Position numbers and translations under genes: made by a program | Notes under the pieces: generated by a model | Seen by the model: the letters and a program-made list of their open reading frames with translations, nothing else | Told to the model about the DNA's origin: nothing | Databases searched by the model: none | Assembly: GCA_905178155.1 (NCBI GenBank) | Contig: CAJINV010000007.1 | Coordinates: 2,399,151-2,463,150, forward strand | Length of the DNA: 64,000 nucleotides | Source of the DNA: Amoebophrya sp. A120 | Lineage: Eukaryota > Sar > Dinophyceae > Syndiniales > Amoebophryaceae | Direction: 5' to 3' | Shown: positions 54,645-64,000 of the stretch, in pieces | Position numbering within the stretch: position 1 is the first letter of the stretch | Layout: each line of letters opens with the position of its first letter

Positions 54645-57638
54645 TTAGCAACAGTTCTTGGTATTTTTCTGCTGGGCGCTCTGTTTCGTCGGATCTGCTG
54701 CTTGGTGTCCTTGTCCGCGTCTACTCCGCTGTTGAACTGGAGCAGCTGGGCCTTGTAAGGTTTGAGATTGTTGCGGACTCGTGCCGCTACGAAGAGGTGT
54801 GCTAGGACCTGCAGCAGGAGGTTCACGAGGTGCCGCAGCCGCTCGACGGGGTTGTGCGCCGGTCATATGCGTTGCAAAAGTATCGTGGTACTCGTACGCA
54901 TTGCAATATTGCATCTACCTTCTTTCTCCCCCGCGTTACAAACTTCGTTTTTGCTTCTGAAAATAAAAAAATTGTGTTGCAAATGCAATTAAATACCAGT
55001 TACACTTTTATATTATATTACTAAGTACACGACACTTTTGTAATGCATAAATGCTTTGCATGTGCGTCCCTGCCCCTGGTGAACCACCGGCCGGTGGTGG
55101 TGCAACCGCACGGCGCGCTCCTCCACCACCACCTCCTGGCTCTTGCGATTGAAGATTACTTCTGTGGTCGTGAGCGTGACTGGGATCATCGGCCGGAGTG
55201 TCGTCGACCGGACTTCTACTTTCCAAGCCAGACGCTGTTCCTCGTGCTCCTGGCTGCTGTGCCATAAGATCAGCTCCACGTGCTTCTCTGCCAGCACGGA
55301 TTTGTGAATCAAAACCCGGTGCAGCAACCTGATCGTCTGCTCCACCATCTCCAAAGCCAGCCGCTTTTGCCATTGCATCACCTTCAGGTGGCAACTGCAA
55401 GTCACCCTGCGCAGCAGGAAACTGCTTCCGCAGAACAACTTGGAACAAATCTTTACCTAAAAGGTTCCCGAGCACCTTTTCCAAATCCTCCTGCACTGGC
55501 GTCGAGATCGAATGCTGCGCAGGAACAGCGTGGTCAGTCGTCCTGGACTCGTTCTCGTCTAGGTACAAGGACTTGAATTTCCGGAATTGACGGGAAGGGT
55601 GCGTGACCCATTCCCGGTAAAGGGGCAGCGCAAGGACTTTCAGGGATGGATTCACAAGACCATTCTTCTCGAAGTCCCTGAACAAAAGCATTTCTTCTAC
55701 CACTTCGAGTAGCAAGGAAATTCCGAGTGCAGCATGGTGCGCCTCAAACACTTCAGCGGCAGCACTGCTCCGCTGAGATTCGCCTTTCTCGATCCAGAAA
55801 ATAGTTCTCCCCGTCTCCACGGCGGCCTTCAAGAGCATCTTTCCGCCTTGCCCATTTTCGCCGTACGAGCCGAAGAGTGTACTTGTGAGCAGGAGCTGCT
55901 CTGGCTTCAAGTGCTGGGACGGTGGCTTGAGGAGCTCGAGCTCCATCATTATCGGAGCGATCACATCTTTGAAGCCCCCTTTCAGTCCGGTACCGGATTC
56001 ATAATAATTTTCAAACAAGTTCGTTGCCGCTAGTGGTGCTGGTCCTCCTCCATCTTCGTCGCTCCTCGGAAAAAGTACCTCTTCCGCTACTTGTCCAGTG
56101 TATTGGTCCGCCAGAAGCATGCCTCCTAAGCGGTAAACCAAGTTGATGTCCTCGATCGAAAAAAAGGCACACACATTTGGAAAGACGTCAGCGAGCGTCT
56201 TCTTCTTTATCACATCGACTATGACATCCAAACCATGCGGCATTTCTTCTATATCTTGCAAGCCGAGTGTGGCTTCCAAGGTCTCTTTGCTTCGGCACAT
56301 CGACCGGATGTCTTCGTCAGATGCACCATCGGCGTGGGCTAGTCCTTCTGCAACTGCAGCTCTGTCATGTTTCTGTTGCGTCCGCGTGCGGCCGCCGTCC
56401 TTGGACGACAACGACAGCCCAGCCATCTGCTCTGCGCCAGTCATCTGATGATCCCGTATTCGGCCCTGCTGTACTTCCCCTCCACCACGGGAAACTGCAG
56501 CAGTTCCCTGCGGTTTCTCGGAGTTCTTCATGGAGTGATCCTGACGACTAGCAGGGGCAGCTGCTCCAGCGATACTGCCATTTTCCAGTAGCTCCAGCAG
56601 CACGGAATGCGCTCTGTCGGCGGAAGTTGTCGCGGAGTCCGAACCGGACTCCGTTCCAGGCGCATCAGCTTCAAGAATCCCGAAAAGCTGTTCGCGCAAG
56701 AAATCTTGTGCATTTTTGGCATCTTTTTGTTGAATTTCGTGCAACACGTGCTCTTTCCCTCCTGCGACAACCTCCCTCACGGGCGTCGCGAGTGCACCAT
56801 CAAGCAGAGAAGGAAGCTGGTTCACGATCGGAGAAGGAAGGTCAAAGCGCAGTTGTCCGATCCATTGTTGTAAGCGCTCTAACTCCCTCTCCTTTATCTT
56901 CTGCATCATTTTACGATTCACAGCGTCGAGTCCCAGAACAAGCTTAGCCTCGATTGAGACAAGACTCTGCTTCGTCGAAGAGACACTACTACCACGGGCT
57001 TCGTTTGATGTGCTGGGTGGAACAAGGGCAGAGGACTCCGCGTGGCCCACAGCAAGGACTTCTCGTGTCAGTATGTCGCTGTTCTCGGCCAACAGAATGC
57101 TTTCGAGGAGATGTGGAAGATAAACCGTCGAGGGCGGACGCGAAGTCCACACATCAGATTTCGGTAGGAACTGTTCGATGAAGTCCACCAAAGGTTGCCC
57201 TGCTGGTTGATTGTATCCATCGAAAATCGTGGTCTCTCCTACTTCCCCTGTTTTTTCTTTCGCGCGGAGTGCCCCTGCCAGGGCCGACACCTTCAGGGCA
57301 TTACCGTCACCGTTGTCCAAAAGGTAAGCACAGGAAAGAGGAATGACACGATTTATTGTGGCATCCTTGAGCTCAGGCGGAACGGGAAGCTGAGTAACGA
57401 GCATACCAACTAAGCCCCCGCTTGCCTGAACCACTTCAAACGCTTTCGTTTTTTCGCACTCTTTTCGGATGGGGCCCAACCAGTCTTGATGAGCCTCCTC
57501 CTGCTCCACTCGGCTGGGGAGATGTTCACGTTCATCTTCCCCTTTTGCATCTCCCTTAGCGCCGCCCTCCTCCAACCGCCGTATGTCCAGCAGAACTGAG
57601 ACGACAAAATCAACAAAGACAAACTCGGGAAAACGCAA
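54645..57638 (-). CDS. Hypothetical protein (~934 aa), Leu-rich helical
   Basis: Unrecognised. Exon 1 (55050-57638, 863 codons) opens with a hydrophobic MRFPEFVFVDFVVSVLLDI, although an intron acceptor near 57,605 could mean an earlier start. The body is largely helical with recurrent Leu/Glu patterns, for example PLVDFIEQFLPKSD, LPHLLESILLAENSD and TNLFENYYESG, similar in texture to armadillo/HEAT-like or scaffold proteins but with no diagnostic motif. Several Gly/Ser/Gln-rich inserts break it up. IE11 separates a last exon (54645-54860) that is Pro/Ala/Gln-rich (APREPPAAGPSTPLRSG). That tail stays open in the frame produced by removing IE11 plus five bases, which supports the junction. Confidence 0.6.
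54866..55049. mobile_element. Introner element IE11 (degenerate target site)
   Basis: This 184-bp element has clear inverted ends TATGCATTACAAAAGTGTCG and TATGCGTTGCAAAAGTATCG. The flanks (GCATT and TGACC) do not match, unlike the other elements. Removal with 5 bp keeps the frame open for 72 more codons. Confidence 0.7.
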
Positions 57639-58654
57639 TAAATATATTCATACATACTGTCTGTTGTATCTCATCACCATACCGAAATCGCAACGCGACA
57701 CCGGGAGATCCCGACGGATACGAATTGTAGTGTGAGAATACATGACTCTGCCTGTATGCATTCCTATCTAGCAAGAGAAATTATGACCATCTCAAAAATG
57801 AAATGAAGATTGTCGGACACATAAACCCACGTCCGGAGTGTAGTAGACGTGTCGTCTGGGTTTCCAGAGCTTGTCATGCAGGCCAAAAGGCGAAGGCACA
57901 AACAGGATTTGGCGAGGCGTTTTATTGCATCATTTCCATTACAACAAATAAGGGGGAGAGGGACGAGCTGCGCACTCGCACTCCTGTCATAAATAACCGA
58001 TCCTACTGTTGGTGATGTTAAAACCGACCCCAAGGTGCAAAGCCTTCCCTTAACACCATTTGAACCAGATCGGCGGGAATTTCGCAGGCTACCGGCGCAT
58101 GTCGATAGCTCGGTGTCGGGCACTAAAAAAAATATCATCTACCCGCCACAGTAGATGAGGGGCTTCTTGCTCAATTATGACTTGGATGCAGCTTCGGCCT
58201 GCGTTTTCTAGCGGGAATAGAACCAAAACTGCGCCCGTCAACAAAACCAAGCGAAGAAGGGGGAGCGGGGAATGAAGAAGAAAAAAATTTGCGGCGGCTT
58301 TCAAACCGAGACTTTTTTATTCCATGGACTGAGTTTTCTCGACGGCTTTCGACAGCTCTTTTGGTTTTCCTCATGTATCAATCTGCTTTCAGAGATTAAT
58401 CCGCTTTCTTTTCAGTTTTCCAGCGCCGGTGGAGTGATCGGGAGCTTTTTTTGCCATGGCGGCGGGACGATTTTTTGCCGCCGCAAATTTGGTCGGGTGA
58501 AAATCGAAAAAAGATCGCGGGCAGGAGCGTGCGAGAGTTTTCGAGCCACATCTCCAATGGTCCGCGGATATACAGATTCTAACGTGGTCTCTGGCTTCCA
58601 TAGGCAAAGGCATACATGCATGATACATCAAACTCAAAGCCAAAGCCAAAGGTG
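57639..58654. other. Intergenic, no gene seen
   Basis: No supported gene. Contains short poly-A/T-rich runs near 58,100-58,500. Confidence 0.5.
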
Positions 58655-60935
58655 CTACAGAATATATATTTCTATTTTGTTGTTTCCCGATTTTACGGAT
58701 TTTGATGCTATCAGAGGTGTCAACACATAGTCCAGGGGTTGGGGTAGCGGTTCCGCCTCCTGCACATCTTCCGGCAGCGGCGCCAAGAACTGCACTTCAT
58801 GAAGATCAGTACTTGCAGCTGATTCCCCTCCCCAACAATTTGGAAATCCAAGCACGAGCTTCTCGTGCAGAAAACTTGAAGCAAACGATGACGTCGCGTA
58901 CGGTGTTATCCCGCGTTTCCAGTCTTCAAAATCTTGATCCTGGTCTAGCCTCTCTTCATTAGGAATCCGTTGCAAAAACGCCCTCACTCACCTAGCACAA
59001 TGGATGTGCGTGAAACGTTTGTCATCTTGTAATGTAAAAATAAAATGCAAAACCAAGAATGTTGTTGTATAAAAATATAAAAATTCGCATCCTCCAACAT
59101 GTGGCCTGTCTTGCATGAAGCCTTTTCCTTTATCTCTACTACTCCTACAATCCGCTACTTCCGCGCGCACGTCTGCAAAACAAATGCTTCGTGGCAAGGA
59201 CAAATTCACATAGGATATCCGGGTCGTCCATGCGCTGGAGAAAGTCCTCGTCGTCCAAATCTGCTCCGTCAAATCTTTCGTCGTCGTCCTCCACTGGGTC
59301 TGGCATTTGGCGACGCATGTTTTCGCTTTGCGGGCTTTTCGACGCGTTGATTATCCGGTCCGCAACAGCTTCGGAGTTGACGCTGCGGCCCACGGGAGGC
59401 GCGTTTTGTGCTGCGCCGCTTGTTGCTCTTTGACTTCTGGAAGTCGTGCCCGCTGCCCGTGCCCTCGACTTTCTCGTGCTGCTGCTGGCGGATTCAGTTC
59501 TTCGCACAGGAGGTTCTACTTCTAAAAAATCGTATTCTGGCGCTCCCTCCCGTTCTTCAAACTCATCTTCGAGGAAAGGCGCCGCATTTGTTGTAGTTTT
59601 TGTTGTTTCTCTTTCTTCCACGTGCGCATTTGTAGCTTCTTGTCCCTTGTCTGCACACTGACCAGAGGCGCATTTGTTCAGGCCGTCCAACGTTGTGTCG
59701 AGAAAACTCGAAGCGAACGACGATTTCTTGAAGGGAGTGGTTCTGCGTTGCGATTCTTCAAACTCTCGATCCTGGTCGAGCCCTTCCTCATCCGGGTCAT
59801 CCATTTGCTCGAGGAAGGGTTCGTCCGGGTCGAGGTTCAGGTTCGGTTTCCCGTAATCCACCGGGTCTTCCATGATTTGGCGGACAGAGGCTCGTTGCAG
59901 TTGCTGCGAGGGGTTCAATTTCCGGTCCGCCGCTAGGGTTGTAGGCGAAACTGCAACTCCTGCTGCAACATCTGAAGCCGGTTTGCTGACCGGCGTCGAG
60001 GTTCTCGTGGCCTGGGGTGCTAAATGGGGACGAGCTTGCTTACCTTTCTTGGTAGTGCTACAATTTCTGCCATGTTCGCACTCCGCTGCTGCTCCATCAA
60101 TTTCTCTGCCGCTGGTGTCGCTCTCAAGCGGGACGAGAGTTTCTTGTGCGGTCTGGAAGGGGTCTTCAATCCCGAAGAACAAAAACCACTCTTCGACCTC
60201 CGTCAGACTCAAAAAGCCGGCGTGGTACACCACGCAAGTAGCAACGGCGAAAAGAAGCAGAAGCAGAAATAGCCCAGTAATGCAGCGTAGCGCAAACAAG
60301 CCTACCGAACGGCATCCGAAATGCTGTTTTGCTAGTTTCGAAGCTGGCGGCGATTTTGTACTTCTGTGCGTTCGGTGTCGATGTTGATGATCTCCGCGAG
60401 ACTTTCGTCCTCTCGTGGTAGGGGTGCTGGTGTTGGTTCCAACATCTTCCTGCTGGTCCTTCGCTGCGAGTCGCGACGTCGTGGAGGTCCACCTATCGCT
60501 GGTGTTGCTCCGCTCTACTTCGGTACGAGGAGGACCTTTAGGAGCAAGGGCTGGACTAGTAGCATTGATCTGTTCGTCCTCTGTCGCGGAAGACATCTGT
60601 TCGCTGGACGAAAATTCATCGATGAGTATCCCCTGAAACTCGACGCCTGGTGCTGTTTGCTGCGCCGGTGAAGGTAACATGCGTCCACACGAAGAACGAG
60701 GGTCAGGCGGTTCATCACAGACAGCACAGTCCGTCGCAGCTGCAACTTTCTTCAAGAGTGGAGCTGCCACCTCGTCGTCCTCCGCCATGACGACAGGACG
60801 AAGCCCTTGATCAGGGTCAGGCGGTTCAGCACAATCCGTCGCGGCTCCCACTTTTTTCAAGAGATGAGGAGCTGCCGCGTCATCCTCCATCATGACGACA
60901 GGACGAGGCCCTTGATAATTGGCGCCACTACTCAT
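58655..60935 (-). CDS. Single-pass membrane protein with repeated acidic modules
   Basis: 685 residues if a GT-AG intron (59209 to 58987) joins exon 1 (59210-60935) to exon 2 (58655-58986); that junction is plausible but not unique. The first 80 residues carry an internal duplication: RPVVMMEDD...LLKKVGAATDCA is followed by RPVVMAEDD...LLKKVAAATDCA, each ending in PPDP. A Ser/Thr/Arg-rich stretch leads to one membrane helix at about 211-237 (GLFLLLLLFAVATCVVYHAG). The other side has acidic repeats: FLEQMDDPDEEGLDQDREFE, FLQRMDDPD and FLQRIPNEERLDQDQDFEDW, with a TP..(5)SSFASSFL motif repeated after the first and third. There is no cleavable signal, so it is likely a type II or tail-side exposed membrane protein. 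No family recognised. Confidence 0.65.
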
Positions 60936-62961
60936 CTCTGAGGGGTAGAACTACGTCGCCAAGACCTACACAACAAGACGAACCTGGGGTTGTAGTAGTT
61001 CGCTTCGGTTTCGCTTCCGCTAGTAAATGAATGCAGATATTGCAGCGCCAACACTCGGCTTCTCCTGAAGAGCCCGGAAATCGCGAAGTGAGTCTAAGTC
61101 TTGTTGTCACGACCCAGGAGCCGTGAAAGAATCTTCTTTGCTCACACGCTAGATGCGCGACAATCCTGCTTTGAATTTGATATTGCAGTTCGTAATTGCT
61201 GTGACTGAGATGTTGCCTCTTGCTGCGACTACAACTTGGGAAGATCGAAAGAGCAACAATGTGACACAACAGGGGGATGGATCTTCGAGGGGGTGATGAA
61301 AAACGAGGGTGAAAAATTGTGATTGTGGTAAATTGTGTTTGTGACTGTGAGTTTGATGTGTGCATGATGATGAAGTGTGCGAATTTATCAAGGACTTGAC
61401 GGAGCCGAATGACGATACTGATAGCCAGCGTGGGCGATGTTGATGCACGTATTTGAGTAAAAAACGAAGCCTCGAGTCGATTTTTTTGGGCCACAATTTT
61501 TCCCAAGCTTTGGGCTTGTTGCACGAGCACGTGGGAGGGCTCACTGGACGAAACATTTTTGAACGACCGACTAAGTACAATAACGCAACGATAATAGTAC
61601 CGAACGAGTGCTGTACTGTACGAGTTTCAAGCGAATGACACCGAGCCGCGGTAGATCCATCTACAGAGTGTCAGAGGCATTTTTTGTTTTTTTCACCACG
61701 ACTATGACTATACAGGTCTCTACCTGATGTGGTGCCGCGAACGACGCACAAACCAAATCGTGTGCACGGACCGAAGAACCAAGTCAACACGATACTACAG
61801 TCTAACTCAGTAAGTATCAATCTGACATCATAACAAGCTCAAGCTCAACATCAACGTCACCCTTGTCTCGGTTCATGGCCTGAGATAACTTAAGTGCGTT
61901 TTCGTGGTGCGCCGTAATTTCGTTTGCATGGATTATTTTCTAGACGACCGAAAGACGTCAGAATCAGTTCACGATCGAAATTCTGACCTGGATCAATTCA
62001 CCACGATCGTTTTCTTGTTCAACTCGTGCGCATAGCAATAGCTTTAGCCAATACAGATCACGTCGTCGACGTCATTTGTCATTTTCTCTCAAGGCAGCAG
62101 CCCCAGCCCCACATCGCTCGCAGGAGGTATAGAAGACAAAGCCGATGCTTTTTTTCAAAATTCAAATTTTTGGCAGAGGCTGTTCACTTCCATAAGCTGG
62201 TCTTCCTCCATGCGCAACATCTGGTTCTTGATGCTTCAGTTTTTTCTTTGCAGCTTTTTGTACAGCTCACCTGCTTCTGTTACTTTCGAAAGTAGCCATA
62301 TGCAGAAACATACTGTACAGATGAATCTTCTCAAACCAAAAACCATTCTACAAGTAAGGGAAAAACAAGCGGTACTAGACACATCAAACAATGATCCGAT
62401 GAAAAAAACATTCATAAAGAAGGTAGTACGACTTCGTAGAAAAATTCACAAACATGTCAGCTGGTTGTAGTTGTAGGAAACGGAAGCACATACAGGCAAT
62501 GAATAATGGCGAAATTATAGATGTCGAGGTAGTTCAGGTTCACGCTGACACAAGTCAACTCGAGCTCAAATGCGGATACACAAGAAACTCTCTTGATATT
62601 GAATGTTGAAACAAAGACAAATTGAAAATCATCACTATTTTCTTTGCAAATACAAAAGGCAACAACCAAAAAAACTCCGACCCCGCGCCCCCTTTTGGTT
62701 TCCATCTTAAATTTTTCCTTCCCAAATGATTTTCCGCTCTTCCAGTTTCTTGGCACTGCTGCCCTATGCAGTGCAAAATTATTTATAGAATTTCTCTTTT
62801 CATCCTTGCCCGAAGTTTGTAATGCGCAGCTGCACGTGGGCGTGCGTACGCGTACATGTACAGGTACAGCAGTAGCTACCGTTACACTGGTGTTTGTACA
62901 TTGTACCTATCTGCTTTCTATCATGCATTACAAACTTCTCTAGCTCTGCTCTAAGTGGCTT
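60936..62961. other. Intergenic, no gene seen
   Basis: About 2 kb with no convincing frame on either strand. The only structured item is the inverted repeat at its right edge, annotated separately. Confidence 0.5.
62812..62938. repeat. Introner-like inverted repeat downstream of the PDZ gene
   Basis: GAAGTTTGTAATGC (62812-62825) is repeated perfectly inverted at 62925-62938. The TTTGTAATGC box is the same as that found inside introners, but TAT/ATA ends and a target duplication are not visible. It begins only 24 bases past the stop at 62962, so it may be a 3' UTR insertion. Confidence 0.6.
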
Positions 62962-64000
62962 TTATGTTTCTTTAGATGATTTTGCAAGGCATATGCTCAG
63001 CAGGGCGTCCAGATACGCCGTGGCTGAGGCACTGGACTTCGACAAAGCCTTAGGCGCCATCTCCTGGTCGTACGAGTTGGTTCGGCTTAACGCGTTTTTC
63101 AAGTAGTCTTCCAGTTTTTCTTCTTCTTCTTCCCGTCCCTGCTTGACCTTCTCGCCCACCGCTTCCCGGACGAAGTACGAGCGCAGCACGATCTCGCAGG
63201 GGCGCCTGTGCGCCAACAAGTTCTGCCGTCGCTCCGGCGTCAGCTCCGCGTAGGGTTCTCCGCAAACCTTCACGATGTACTCTCCCTTCTGCACGCCGCT
63301 GGTTTCTGCCCACGAATCCGCGACGATGTCGACGATAAAGTGATCGCGAATGTGAAACCCGAAGCCGAGTTTCTCCACCCCGAAGGGCACCGTGACGGTG
63401 CGCTCTGTGTACAGGCGCTGCTCGATAGGCTATCAAAGTGAAAAAAGCCCCCACCCCATACCGGAGACGGAAGATGCGCGAATTTGTGATGCTGTATTTG
63501 AGTACACAAGTCGACTTGTATTGCTAGAAGGCCAAGAGACGAGGCTGCGGCCTAAATTGCAGGCAATCTGTCATGCTGTTTCCCACTTCCAGTTGCCTCC
63601 TGTCATCCTGGAGCTGCAAGGCTTTCCCACGCTAGACAGCACTACAGTCCGCATCTTTTGCCTTCTAGCATCACAAAGCTGATTTTTGACCACAAATCTG
63701 CATCACAGATTTTCGCCTTGATATGGGGAGGGGGGACTTTTCATTGCAATATAGGCGGCTTGATGTTCATCGACCCCGTCACCGCTCCTGTGCTCGGGCT
63801 GGAAAGAATTTCTGAAGAGGTCATCTTAGAATGCATCGCGGGAACGACCACCGGAGACTCTCCATCCGGGTGGTCCTCCTTTCCCTCTTCATCTGGCCCG
63901 CCGGAGGAAATTTGCATCCTCTCCGCTTCGTCGGCCCCCCGTTCCCCCTCTGCGTAGGCGCTGCTCTGAAAAAACGTCGGAGATTGCAGCTTCTGGTGGG
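62962..64000 (-). CDS. PDZ-like domain protein, 5' part beyond window
   Basis: Partial gene running off the right edge. Exon sequence 63752-64000 is open in one frame (HQKLQSPTFFQSSAYAEGER, then acidic Ser/Pro-rich text to SMNIKPP). After removal of IE12 with one target copy it continues into IEQRLYTERTVTVPFGVEKL. The following 75 residues look like a PDZ fold: LGFGFHI as the carboxylate-binding loop region, FIVDIVADSWAETSGVQKGE, and YIVKVCGEPYAELTPE. A charged helix (KQGREEEEEKLEDYLKNAL) and a short Ser/Ala tail end the protein at 62962. PDZ domains bind protein C-termini, suggesting a scaffold role; partners cannot be inferred. Confidence 0.75.
63431..63751. mobile_element. Introner element IE12 in the PDZ gene
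   Basis: This 321-bp element has ends TATTGCAATGAAAAGTCCCC and TATCAAAGTGAAAAAAGCCC (inverted) and an exact target duplication GCCTA. Removal restores a frame that is open from the window edge through the PDZ domain. Confidence 0.9.

Noticed and set aside
58988-59209. Intron of the membrane-protein gene considered as a thirteenth introner
   Set aside because: Its ends do not show TAT/ATA or a 5-bp duplication, and the inverted similarity between ends is weak; a GT-AG solution is available.

Overview
This window is eukaryotic nuclear DNA. It holds multi-exon genes with GT-AG introns, three U2AF35-type splicing factors, a ZIP metal transporter, a P5-type ATPase, a heme-pathway deaminase and cathepsin-type secreted proteases. 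Very long proteins full of Ser/Ala/Thr/Gln low-complexity inserts, and every recognised gene on the minus strand, suggest an alveolate of the dinoflagellate lineage. The many short intron-forming insertions point most to a parasitic syndinian such as Amoebophrya, for which invasive introner elements have been reported. That assignment is inference; no rRNA or organelle marker is present.

Layout, left to right. 1-1.7 kb: tandem and AT-rich repeats. 1.7-4.3 kb: two unrecognised genes. 4.6-8.5 kb: a secreted protein with two cathepsin X-like protease domains in tandem. 9.4-11.9 kb: a CAP/SCP-domain secreted protein. 12.7-15.2, 17.2-18.7 and 33.9-35.3 kb: three U2AF35 paralogues. 20.2-22.1 kb: a ZIP transporter. 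23.0-31.3 kb: one six-exon gene for a protein of about 2489 residues with a possible lipid-binding TULIP-like region. 32.7-33.7 kb: a Pro/Gly/Met-rich protein. 37.4-40.6 kb: hydroxymethylbilane synthase. 42.1-52.2 kb: a giant P5-type ATPase of about 3217 residues. 54.6-57.6 kb: an unknown protein. 58.7-60.9 kb: a single-pass membrane protein with repeated modules. 63.0-64.0 kb: a PDZ-like gene cut by the window edge.

The most striking content is a set of twelve short (109-321 bp) elements lying inside coding regions. Each starts with TAT, ends with ATA, carries terminal inverted repeats, and in eleven of twelve is flanked by a 5-bp direct repeat (eight exact, three with one mismatch). Removing the element plus one repeat copy restores an uninterrupted reading frame and, in the conserved families (U2AF35, hydroxymethylbilane synthase, CAP, cathepsin), the family consensus. 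None offers GT-AG at those edges. They therefore behave as transposon-derived introns with non-canonical ends. Three sibling pairs (5.7/13.9 kb, 10.0/23.4 kb, 14.5/28.7 kb) sit in opposite orientations although all host genes are on the minus strand, so excision seems not to depend on orientation. Ordinary GT-AG introns occur in the same genes, so two intron classes coexist.
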